A stretch of 64,000 nt of DNA. Origin: an uncultured Francisellaceae bacterium. Lineage in GTDB: Bacteria; Pseudomonadota; Gammaproteobacteria; Francisellales; CACEW01. The notes below the pieces were generated by a model. That model was not told the origin of the DNA, ran no database searches, and saw only the letters and a program-made list of their open reading frames with translations. Location: positions 1-64,000 of the forward strand of contig CAJQSL010000049.1 in assembly GCA_905612315.1 (NCBI GenBank). The letters run 5' to 3'. How positions within the stretch are numbered: position 1 is the first letter of the stretch; every line of letters begins with the position of its first letter. The position numbers were made by a program, and so were the translations under genes. Positions 8,592 through 16,266 of this stretch are shown piece by piece.

Positions 8592-9346
8592 TAAATATGC
8601 TCCGCAACCCAACCATAGCCTTTTTCTTCAAGCTCTAAAGCAAGCTCTTTACCGCCTGATTTAACAATTTTACCGTCACTTAATACATGCACATAATCAG
8701 GCTCGATATAATTTAATAACCTTTGATAATGCGTAACTAGTATAAATGATCTATCCGCAGCTCTAAGGGCATTTACACCTTTTGAAACCCATTTAAGGGC
8801 ATCAATATCTAAGCCTGAATCTGTCTCATCTAAAATACAAAGCTTCGGCTCCAAAACTAGCATCTGTAATATTTCATTACGTTTTTTCTCACCGCCAGAG
8901 AAACCTTCGTTAACGCCTCGGCTTAAAAATTTAGTATCCATATCTAATAATTTCATTTTCTCTTTTACAAGCTTCATGAAATTCATCGCATCCATCTCAG
9001 GCTCGCCCCTATATTTACGAATGCTATTATAAGCTGCTCGTAAAAAATAAATGTTATTAACACCCGCTAACTCAACTGGATATTGAAATGCTAAAAACAA
9101 ACCCTCTTGCGCGCGTTGTTGCGCATCTAAATCAAGCAAATTTTTCCCTGAAAAGTTTATTTCACCAGCTGTAATATCATAGCCTTCTCTGCCTGATAAG
9201 GCATAACCTAACGTGCTTTTGCCAGAACCATTCGGCCCCATAATCGCGTGAACTTCACCAGGTTTTATCTCTAAATTTAACTGCTTAATAATATCCTGAT
9301 CACTAACTTTTATTTCACAATTTTTAATTTCTAACATATTATTCAT
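8591..9346 (-). CDS. sufC: SufC ABC-type ATPase
   Basis: SufC is the cytoplasmic ATPase of the SufBCD scaffold. In 251 residues it shows Walker A GPNGSGKST, the SufC-type signature FSGGEKKRNEILQ, Walker B LCILDETDSGLD and the switch histidine in LVTHYQRLL. Translation may begin at M1 or M4 (MLEIKNCEIK). It is normally co-transcribed just after sufB, but here sufB lies 6.9 kb upstream on the far side of an inserted island, so sufC must use a new promoter in the 112-bp gap at 9347-9458 or depend on read-through. Confidence 0.97.
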   Translation of the reverse strand: MNNMLEIKNCEIKVSDQDIIKQLNLEIKPGEVHAIMGPNGSGKSTLGYALSGREGYDITAGEINFSGKNLLDLDAQQRAQEGLFLAFQYPVELAGVNNIYFLRAAYNSIRKYRGEPEMDAMNFMKLVKEKMKLLDMDTKFLSRGVNEGFSGGEKKRNEILQMLVLEPKLCILDETDSGLDIDALKWVSKGVNALRAADRSFILVTHYQRLLNYIEPDYVHVLSDGKIVKSGGKELALELEEKGYGWVAEHI

Positions 9347-9458
9347 AATAACAATTATACCAAAATAAATTTGTGCTTATTCTATGCAATAAACCACATA
9401 AAATCAAAGAATAAACTAGCGAACAAAAACAATAATAAGTAATAATGAGGCAATAAAA

Positions 9459-11270
9459 ATGTCAGATACAAATAAGAATAAGAATCAATATCAATCAGAT
9501 GATTATGATGCTATAACTCGCTGGTCTAAAAGCTTCGTGTTTTATCCTGAAGAAATAATTGCTCACCTTAATCCTGTCGGGCTTTTAAGTTTTAATAAAG
9601 CTGAATTTAATACAGCTCTTATGGAATATTTTATCAACACATATGCTGACACCCCCTACAAAACCATAAGATTTCTTAAAGCTCATGAACTAAAAGGCTA
9701 CTCATTTAAACCGCAAGCTTTAGTAAAACATATGCAAAGATTACATACTACCGAGGCTTTAGATAGATATGTTAATGCAATATTTAAATATGTTGAGCTC
9801 ATAAAATCCATGTCTTCGGTAAAAAAGCTTACTAATGGACAAGAACTTATAACTTTTAGTGAGTATAACGTTCAGCAACTTTCTTATTATCTTCACCTGC
9901 CGCCAAGCCGTGACTTAGCCAGAGATGTTTTAAAGATGATAATAGACTCACCAAATGAGTTTAAAGCCTGGTCTAGGCGCCACTTTATTCCCTTACAAAT
10001 ATACTCAATTAATAATATTAGAAGTATCCTAAAGACCACATCAATGAGGCTTGAGCAATTACAACCGAAAGGTACTTTTGCAAAATATGATATATACCGT
10101 GAGTGGGTAGCTAAAATTTTAGACCGACAACCCACCCTTGCCAGAGCAGTTTTACACCAGGGCGTGAGTGTTTTTCTTAAAACTAAAGATTCTGAAAATA
10201 ATAGAAATAAAGTTCCATACTTAGCACAAATATCTCTTACAACGGAGCAATTAGATTTAACTCAAGATTACTACACAAAGAACTATAACCCTTTTGAGCC
10301 AATTATAGAATCTATTGGCAAACCAATAAATTTTGACACAATAGGCAGCAAACTCCCGCAACTTTGGCTTGAAGATACATTTAAACCACCTATAGTTTGG
10401 CCGCATCAACTTTGGAGTGATGTATTATTTAAAGCTATCGTAAAACCTTATGTGAAAAACATGTTTTACCCAAGGCAAATAGATTTTCTTGATGCTTTAA
10501 ATACAACTTATAACAAAATGGATCCATACACAGATTGCATCGCTCTGCCAAGAAAGATTCAAGTTTCTTTACAAACAAGATTACCCTATAAAACCAATGA
10601 TGAGTATGTAGAAACTATGTACCCTTATTATGCCAAAGGAGGCTGGGTAATTTTACCATCTGAGACTAAATGTAAAATTATCGATATTTTATCAGATAAA
10701 CAAAAAATATTACTTGAGTGCCCAGAAGATCAAGATTATCCGCTTGATTTAGATAATTTCCCTCATTTTGCAGATTCACAAATTATTTATCCTAAAAACT
10801 ATTATAACATTCCACCTCATCACGCAGCGGTAGGTTTAGTTTCTAATAATATGGGAGCTATTTGCCTGCCAGCTGAGGCTCGAGATATCATATCTAGATA
10901 TATTAAAGCAGGAATTATGAAACAGTGCAGATCTTTAAGCTTACAGACTGTAAATAAAATCCCACCTTTTAGTTTACCTATAGAAGGTGAGCTAAATTAT
11001 GATGACTTTGACCCAACTAAAGCTTTAGTTTCAAATAATGCAAGTATTTATCCAAACAGTGAATCATTTTTTGTAATTCAAGTTTTACTTTTTGCACTTA
11101 TTTTATCCTATAAACAAAACTCTATTAAAAAAGCATTACCAGCTTTATTGATCGCAGGAGCTATGAGTTATATTGAAAATATGAGTCTTGCACCAGAAGA
11201 TGCTGATTTTAGTTTTAGCTTCTTTAAATTTGGAATGTGTGCGTTGATGGGGGCTGAGTTGGCTTTTTAA
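9459..11270 (+). CDS. Unrecognised 603-residue protein, parent gene of the island's 3'-end repeats
   Basis: I do not recognise this family. The start ATG at 9459 has GAGG eight bases upstream. The protein is largely soluble and rich in Tyr, Trp and Pro (LWLEDTFKPPIVWPHQLW), ending in a hydrophobic tail: possible membrane segments at about 536-552 and 559-572 and a final hydrophobic stretch to the C-terminus at 603. There is no signal peptide, and no nuclease, recombinase or ATPase motif was seen. It runs opposite to the suf genes, diverging from sufC. Fragments of its 3' end recur at 12457, 14520 and 15387, and a hairpin terminator follows its stop. GC content resembles the host genome, unlike the genes that follow. 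Confidence 0.8.
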   Translation: MSDTNKNKNQYQSDDYDAITRWSKSFVFYPEEIIAHLNPVGLLSFNKAEFNTALMEYFINTYADTPYKTIRFLKAHELKGYSFKPQALVKHMQRLHTTEALDRYVNAIFKYVELIKSMSSVKKLTNGQELITFSEYNVQQLSYYLHLPPSRDLARDVLKMIIDSPNEFKAWSRRHFIPLQIYSINNIRSILKTTSMRLEQLQPKGTFAKYDIYREWVAKILDRQPTLARAVLHQGVSVFLKTKDSENNRNKVPYLAQISLTTEQLDLTQDYYTKNYNPFEPIIESIGKPINFDTIGSKLPQLWLEDTFKPPIVWPHQLWSDVLFKAIVKPYVKNMFYPRQIDFLDALNTTYNKMDPYTDCIALPRKIQVSLQTRLPYKTNDEYVETMYPYYAKGGWVILPSETKCKIIDILSDKQKILLECPEDQDYPLDLDNFPHFADSQIIYPKNYYNIPPHHAAVGLVSNNMGAICLPAEARDIISRYIKAGIMKQCRSLSLQTVNKIPPFSLPIEGELNYDDFDPTKALVSNNASIYPNSESFFVIQVLLFALILSYKQNSIKKALPALLIAGAMSYIENMSLAPEDADFSFSFFKFGMCALMGAELAF

Positions 11271-11292
11271 ATTACCTTATGCAAAAGATCTG

Positions 11293-11318
11293 CCGACTGC
11301 ATGTCGGGAATATTTTTC
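11293..11318 (+). terminator. Probable intrinsic terminator of the 603-residue gene
   Basis: CCGAC, loop TGCAT, GTCGG is followed by GAATATTTTTCT. The copy at 12738-12765 keeps the stem but has loop CGCAA, which supports the paired stem as the conserved part. Confidence 0.65.
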
Positions 11319-11765
11319 TGTGTGAAAAAAGGTTTAGGTAGTCATATCGACGCAACAAAGCCTACTCGCCTTGCTTTATTGCATTGATATGCTTATGGGT
11401 AAGGTGAGCAAAAATATACATTTAACTCAAATATTTAAGTCAACATAAAAATAAAAAAATAAAAATAACAAAAAAATAACAAAAAAATAACAAAAAAACT
11501 ACTATACTTATTAATATACAAGCACTAACAAAAAACGGCTTTATGAGCAGCTGAGTTTATTTTTATTTAGATATATTAGGATTCAGTGTTTTTTAAGCTT
11601 GTGTAATACAAGAAAACCGCACTCCTAGCCTTTGGGCTTCGAGGGTGGGGTTAAATATTATGGTGGCTCCCATGCAGCGTAGCGTCATGTAGGCTCGGGG
11701 CGTATGCCATCGCCGGCCGCACTAAACTCTCCCACCTCCAACCAGGAGACCACGGGGCCTGCCGC
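11319..11765. other. Noncoding stretch between the 603-codon gene and the first GC-rich gene
   Basis: The first 60 bp match the sequence after the second 3'-end copy, including ATCGACGCAACAAAGCCTAC. Next comes an A-rich tract with three AAAAAAATAAC-like units near 11460-11500. Composition then changes abruptly near 11620 to GC-rich sequence with no recognisable gene, reaching the end of the antiparallel ORF at 11766. The shift marks a probable junction between host-like and foreign DNA. Confidence 0.6.
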
Positions 11766-12131
11766 TCAGCCGACCCTTGACTCTAATATGATATTTTGAC
11801 CCCACAGAGTAATCTGGCATATTGGCAACAACGAGTCCCTGTACCCCACGCACGCATGGTCCCGAACATTCTTCCGTTCAGCTTCGCATAAACGCTGCAG
11901 GTTGTCGTATCCTTCTTCGACCGTGAAAATACGGTTTTCTACCACCCAGACTACCTCCATGGCACGCCTCAGTACGCGCTCCGGTCCGTTCAAGCTGTCC
12001 AATCTGCGTCCTCCGCAAAACAGATTGTGTTGGGTCGCCAGCTCCTTAAATCTGCACCCCACGGTTTCTGGCATCGCTAACTCTTCACAAACCCAGTGAA
12101 AATCTTTTACCACTTTGTTTCGACCCGGCAT
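11766..12131 (-). CDS. Unrecognised 121-residue protein (GC-rich island gene 1)
   Basis: ATG at 12131 (MPGRNKVVKD) has a strong AAGGAGAT ribosome site seven bases upstream. The 121-residue product is soluble, with four or five Cys and a helical central part (RVLRRAMEVVWVVENRIFTV). No known domain was recognised. GC content is far above that of the flanking genes, and the gene runs opposite to the 3'-end copies either side of it. Codon composition and isolation suggest transfer from another genome. It is probably real because of the ribosome site and clean frame, but expression is unproven. Confidence 0.6.
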   Translation of the reverse strand: MPGRNKVVKDFHWVCEELAMPETVGCRFKELATQHNLFCGGRRLDSLNGPERVLRRAMEVVWVVENRIFTVEEGYDNLQRLCEAERKNVRDHACVGYRDSLLPICQITLWGQNIILESRVG

Positions 12132-12404
12132 ATTTATCTCCTTAATTGTATATTCACTTTCTTTAAATTTTAATTTGATTCAACATAAAGGACTTAGCAC
12201 CCTCTAGTTGATCACATTCAGCTGACCACGTGTAATATAATGCAAAACCTCGTCGCAATAAATTACCTTAGCGTACTAATATGGTTATATATACGATTAA
12301 AAAATATCATCATACATATATACGTGAGCTATTATATATAGCTTAGCGCTGGAAATCAATAGTCACATATAACCATACAGCATCAGATTTATGTCCCCTA
12401 ACCT

Positions 12405-12825
12405 GATAACGTTGAGCAACTTTCTAATTATCTTCACCTACCGCCAAGCCGTGTTAGACCCAACTAAAGCATTAGTTTCTAATGGGGCAAGCATTTATCC
12501 AAACAGCGAATCATTTTTTGCAACTCAAGTTTTACTTTTTGCACTTATTTTATCCTATAAACAAAACTCTATTAAAAAAGCATTACCAGCTTTATTAATT
12601 GCAGGAGCTATGAGTTATATTGAAAATATGAGTCTTGCACCAGAAGATGCTGATTTTAGTTTTAGCTTCTTTAAATATGGGATGTGTGCGTTGATGGGGG
12701 CTGAGTCGGCTTTTTAAATTACCTTATGCAAAAGATCTGCCGACCGCAAGTCGGGAAATTTTTCACTGTGTAAAAAGGTTTAGGTAGGCATATCGACGCA
12801 ACAAAGCCTACTCGCCTTGCTATGT
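12405..12825 (+). pseudogene. Internally deleted second copy of the 603-codon gene
   Basis: Bases 12405-12456 match 9864-9917 of the full gene (GCAACTTTCTAATTATCTTC against GCAACTTTCTTATTATCTTC), then join directly to the equivalent of 11014. About 1.1 kb is therefore deleted. From 12457 the copy is nearly identical to the parent through the stop at 12715-12717 and about 105 bp beyond, including the terminator hairpin. A 108-codon frame with a plausible start at 12391 remains open and would give the hydrophobic tail alone, but no ribosome site is evident. Confidence 0.88.
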
Positions 12826-12956
12826 GTTGCTCATGTCGGTGCTTCAGTCTTGAGCTGGCCGCTCCCGGCACGGCGGGTGTCTTAACCGTATGAGGCTAGG
12901 TCAAATACCTCTTGTAATCAGATGCCATCACTGCTGTCACATCAAACAACCCGCTT

Positions 12957-14279
12957 CTAACGTCCTAAAATTCCCGACAGCGTCTTTCCTCTATTAACGT
13001 CGCTTTGGCGCTTTCCACGGTCGGTGCGGTACCCTTCAAAGGGTCGGTGTGGACCTCGGGGCGTGCGACTTCCAAAACCATCTATCCCCTCCTCCTGGGC
13101 TCTTTGGCTCGTTTGGCTTCTGCGCGGGAGGGTCCGATGAGATGGTGGTCTCTGAATCGTCGTTTTTTCGTGTGGTGACGTACTACTCGTATCGCATGTA
13201 TCGGCGCCGCCCCCAGCTTGCTGCCGTGATAATGCCTCGTCGTCACCAGCCCCCCCAATCTTTCCTGATTTGCCATCCGGTGCCACTGCTCGCGGGTCCG
13301 TGGCGAAGAATTTTCTCAGATTGCCCGTTATCTCGTCAGGGGTTCTGTGCGGCTTCTGATTGGTCTTACCCATTGCCTCTATATACTCGCATATGACTTC
13401 TGCGGCGCTTTCCGTGTAAGGGCACCGTAAGTTATGTGCTTCGAGATCGTGTAGCATGAGCATCGCCCGGTCCCATTGCACATTAGCCATTACCATTACC
13501 TTCGCTGTAGTCCCCATGTGTTGCTCCGCGCCCTCGTTATAGCGCTCTATGCTGTCAAGCATGGTAGTTAACTGGGCGATGGACTGTTTAGTTTCGAAGA
13601 ACAGAGCACTAACTTCCTCCGTGTCCCCTCCGGCCATTTTTAGGTCCCACAGCAGCTGATTGCACGCATGCCGATCCCACCATAAATCGTCACTCGCTTG
13701 GCGCATAGCGGGTTTACTTATAGTAGTGTTGTTTGGAGTTAGACCTATTATTAGATTGATTAGGTGTATCTGCATTTTCATAAGTGGCGTACTGTACGTC
13801 CTGGGTGACTCTACAGTTGCCGCGGCGGCGGAAGAGAACTCGATTATTTTATCCCACCTGGCTAGCATCGGGCGCAGCAGTCCGGCCAGGAACATTCCCT
13901 TGTGCCTGATTGGTCCTCCGCCGAGCGTCGTGACGCTTGGGGACAGGATGCGCTGAGCGGTTTTCAGGATGTGCAAGTCCTTGGCGGTAGCATGGTGACT
14001 CACCACCCCCGTTAGACGCGTAGCGTGGGTCTGTGCATCTGCTAATGCGTCTTCGGCGGTTTGCGTTAATCCCGGTAGCGCCTCCGCCACTTCTATTTCG
14101 GCCGGCGTTGAATCGTATTTACGCACGACTGCTGCCAGTGTATCGCGGGCGCGGCTGACGGTAATGTCTCTTGCTCTGTTGTAGTCGCTCTTCACACTGG
14201 CTGCGCTCGAAGGCTGTTTCGTCCTGGGTGACTTTTTCCCCGTGTTCGCTAATGTTTGATCCTTTGTATCCTGTGCCAT
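12957..14279 (-). CDS. Unrecognised 440-residue protein (GC-rich island gene 2)
   Basis: The ATG at 14279 (MAQDTKDQTL) follows an AAGGAGAATAAC ribosome site and is preferred over upstream in-frame codons. The first 330 or so residues are mostly helical (ARDTLAAVVRKYDST, LWWDRHACNQLLWDLKMAGG, MLMLHDLEAHNL). The last 100 are Arg/Ser/Pro-rich, look disordered, and could partly reflect a frameshift. No family was recognised. GC content is strikingly high relative to the window. It lies between 3'-end copies two and three, antiparallel to them, and its N-terminal style (MAQDTKDQ) resembles that of island gene 3 (MSQDQDTY). Confidence 0.6.
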   Translation of the reverse strand: MAQDTKDQTLANTGKKSPRTKQPSSAASVKSDYNRARDITVSRARDTLAAVVRKYDSTPAEIEVAEALPGLTQTAEDALADAQTHATRLTGVVSHHATAKDLHILKTAQRILSPSVTTLGGGPIRHKGMFLAGLLRPMLARWDKIIEFSSAAAATVESPRTYSTPLMKMQIHLINLIIGLTPNNTTISKPAMRQASDDLWWDRHACNQLLWDLKMAGGDTEEVSALFFETKQSIAQLTTMLDSIERYNEGAEQHMGTTAKVMVMANVQWDRAMLMLHDLEAHNLRCPYTESAAEVICEYIEAMGKTNQKPHRTPDEITGNLRKFFATDPRAVAPDGKSGKIGGAGDDEALSRQQAGGGADTCDTSSTSPHEKTTIQRPPSHRTLPRRSQTSQRAQEEGIDGFGSRTPRGPHRPFEGYRTDRGKRQSDVNRGKTLSGILGR

Positions 14280-14519
14280 GTTATTCTCCTTGGTTAATAA
14301 TAAAATTACAGCCACCACTCGCCTACGCTTGCCCGCAGTGGGGACGGCAATACTCCGCTGCTATCTAATACGTAATCAATTATATAATAAAATGTAGCAA
14401 TTACATGTGTAATACTAACATATAAATATTAAGGTTTTATTAAGAAAGTATTCTTTAATAAAGAAAAGGCTATAGTTCATGCTAATTTGAATAAAAATAA
14501 TTAAGCTTGATTGTAATAC

Positions 14520-14600
14520 TCAAAATATGGGATGTGTGCATTGATGGGGGCTGAGTTGGCTTTTTAAATCCCATATGCAAAAGATCTGCCGACCGCAGTC
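14520..14600 (+). pseudogene. Third copy of the 603-codon gene's 3' end (about 80 bp)
   Basis: AAATATGGGATGTGTGCATT and the following GATGGGGGCTGAGTTGGC match the parent's last codons through the stop. They continue into ATGCAAAAGATCTGCCGACC, where homology stops at a palindromic-repeat fragment (GTCATTGCGAGCCCGCGGCG, 14598-14617). Only the terminus survives. Confidence 0.85.
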
Positions 14601-14747
14601 ATTGCGAGCCCGCGGCGAAGCAACCTCGGGTGGAGCGCGTAAGCGCGGACCCCGGACTTCTTCGCAGGGATATTTATGACCTTGATTAATACTAAAAATC
14701 AATATTGATATTATGTAACAACCCTGCCATCTGAACTTACTTCAGCG

Positions 14748-15089
14748 CTACGCCTCTGGCGCGGCGGCTGTACGCACTCGACCGGTATATGTACGGATCG
14801 CTGTGGCAACATTGCTGAGAACCTTCTCTGCAGTTTTTTCTCGCGCGTCAGCTGCGGGAGCCTCCGACGCTGTCGGCAGGCCGGTGCCGAGATTGCACTC
14901 CGACATACCTACCATATCTTCCTTTTGAAATCCGAGTGCTTCCTGCAACATCACAACATGCTCGTGCATAATTTGCCATGCCACCTGAGCCTCCTCGGTG
15001 GTGCTCGCCCGCGTCAATTCGTTCGCCGCCTCAATAATCACGGCCGACGAAGCCCTTATGCGCAGGTATGTGTCTTGGTCTTGGGACAT
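14748..15089 (-). CDS. Unrecognised 113-residue protein (GC-rich island gene 3)
   Basis: ATG at 15089 (MSQDQDTYLRI) has an AAGGAGAATACG ribosome site directly upstream. The protein is Ala/Thr/Glu-rich and predicted mostly helical (VIIEAANELTRAST, AWQIMHEHVVMLQEALG). No domain was recognised. Like the other two island genes it is GC-rich, runs opposite to the 3'-end copies, and sits alone between two of them. The remaining sequence up to 15386 holds no gene I can support. Confidence 0.55.
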   Translation of the reverse strand: MSQDQDTYLRIRASSAVIIEAANELTRASTTEEAQVAWQIMHEHVVMLQEALGFQKEDMVGMSECNLGTGLPTASEAPAADAREKTAEKVLSNVATAIRTYTGRVRTAAAPEA

Positions 15090-15386
15090 CGTATTCTCCT
15101 TGTTTAAAACATTTATCACCTAATGGACGCGCATCTTGCTCCTCTCTGAGCTCGATTACCGCTCCTGTAGTCAAACCGATACCACGCTCTGTAAGATGTG
15201 TCTAAAGTTCACTACTACATTGTACGTGGATTATTGTACCTGATTTAAACTTAATGTCAACTATTTTTACAGCAAACCGATCTACTTATATTTATTTTTG
15301 GTGTTAATAGCATGCATTAAGATAAAGCTGTAATGTTGAAGCAGTCCATATCCTCAATAAACAAACCGATAATAAAAATATATAAA

Positions 15387-15486
15387 TATTGAAAATATGA
15401 ATCTCCACCAGAAGATGCTGATTTTAGTCTTAGCTTTTTTAAATATGGGATGTGTGCGTTGATGGGGGCTGAGTTGACTTTTTAAT
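15387..15486 (+). pseudogene. Fourth copy of the 603-codon gene's 3' end (about 100 bp)
   Basis: The match to the parent begins at TATTGAAAATATGA and runs through CCAGAAGATGCTGATTTTAG to GGGGGCTGAGTTGACTTTTT and the stop at 15484-15486. Unlike copies one to three it lacks the downstream terminator region; a different 14-bp inverted repeat follows at once. Several substitutions distinguish it from the other copies, so it may be the oldest. Confidence 0.85.
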
Positions 15487-15488
15487 TA

Positions 15489-15524
15489 TTGACATTACAC
15501 TCTATTGGGTGTAATGTCAATATT
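15489..15524 (+). promoter_or_regulatory. Promoter/operator palindrome, toxin-antitoxin type
   Basis: Perfect 14-bp arms TATTGACATTACAC and GTGTAATGTCAATA flank a short centre. TTGACA (15491-15496) and TAATGT (15514-15519) are spaced 17 bp, so the palindrome would overlap the promoter, as in autoregulated XRE-type toxin-antitoxin operons. The next intact gene downstream is the HTH antitoxin at 15790. Confidence 0.6.
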
Positions 15525-15579
15525 CCACCTTACGTACTGCAATAAAAATCAAATATAGAAAAGACTTAAAACGAAAAAC

Positions 15580-15710
15580 TAGTCGTTGCGAGCGAGCCGC
15601 AAGGCGAGCGTGGCAATCTCCTACACAACTGCTGTTTATTTAATATAATAATAAGAGTAGCCATTGGCAGGAGATTGCCACGTCGGCTAAAAGCCTCCTC
15701 GCAACGACTA
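15580..15710. repeat. Inverted pair of palindromic repeat elements
   Basis: The arm at 15580-15622 begins TAGTCGTTGCGAG and ends CGTGGCAATCTCCT; the arm at 15669-15710 is its complement at both ends (AGGAGATTGCCACG ... CTCGCAACGACTA). A 46-bp AT-rich spacer separates them. In RNA this would form a long hairpin. It separates the TA-type promoter from the HTH gene, where a toxin gene would be expected. Confidence 0.92.
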
Positions 15711-15789
15711 CTTTAAGGTTTTTCTTATATCCAATTAATGTTAAAAGACAGATCAATAGCTGAAAAAAGAATGCTAGAGGTATTAAAAA

Positions 15790-16083
15790 ATGAATAAACA
15801 TATAGGATCTTCCTTAGATGAGGCTATTAAATCTCAGATGAAGGATGAAAAATTCGCCAGTGAATTCGCAAGGCAGCAGATAATAAGTGAAATAGCTCAA
15901 AAGGTTTACAACCTTAGAATTAATGCCGGATTAACTCAAACAAAAATGGCAAAAGAGTCTAACACCACCCAACAGGTTATTGCCAGAATTGAAGGCGGGA
16001 AGGATGCTAGGATGCCATCTATTGACCTATTAAGTAGAATAGCAAATGCTGCAGGAAAAAGTATTATAGTCACTTTTAAATAA
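15790..16083 (+). CDS. XRE-family HTH antitoxin (HigA-like), orphan
   Basis: The 97-residue protein has a helix-turn-helix at about 35-85 (LRINAGLTQTKMAKESNTTQ then QVIARIEGGKDARMPSIDLL) and a short basic/hydrophobic end. It matches antitoxins of RelE/HigB-type modules, which bind their own operator and neutralise a toxin encoded just upstream. Here no intact toxin exists. A 19-codon frame ending KRMLEVLKNE at 15738-15797 overlaps the start by eight bases, as toxin and antitoxin genes often do, and may be a toxin remnant. The gene sits at the sufB edge of the island. Confidence 0.82.
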   Translation: MNKHIGSSLDEAIKSQMKDEKFASEFARQQIISEIAQKVYNLRINAGLTQTKMAKESNTTQQVIARIEGGKDARMPSIDLLSRIANAAGKSIIVTFK

Positions 16084-16266
16084 TTAGGCTGATGAAATCT
16101 AAATTTCTTTCATAATAACATCGTTAAATTATCGTTAAAAATGCTCATTTATTATACATAAACTGCGCTTTTTAACTCAAATTTGCCTAGTTATATATTT
16201 TATAAATCCAGATTTCAACAGCTCGAGTGTGTAAATATTTCTCATCAAAATGAAATATCGAAAATC

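Noticed and set aside
11620-11765. GC-rich spacer as a structured RNA or group II intron end
   Set aside because: No domain V-like hairpin or other recognisable RNA motif could be found by eye.
12391-12717. The 108-codon frame in the second 3'-end copy taken as a functional gene
   Set aside because: It is a deletion product of the 603-codon gene, lacks a ribosome site, and its first 20 codons are out-of-context sequence.
13049-13396. Plus-strand open frame opposite GC-rich island gene 2
   Set aside because: GC-rich DNA leaves several frames open; the minus-strand frame is much longer and has the ribosome site.
11766-15089. AAGGAGAAT ribosome sites as a hallmark of the island genes
   Set aside because: The A-type carrier gene (5553) and the gene at 37698 have equally strong sites, so this is general in the genome.
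9347-16266. Island as a conventional prophage or integrative element
   Set aside because: No integrase, transposase, phage structural or conjugation gene is present in it.
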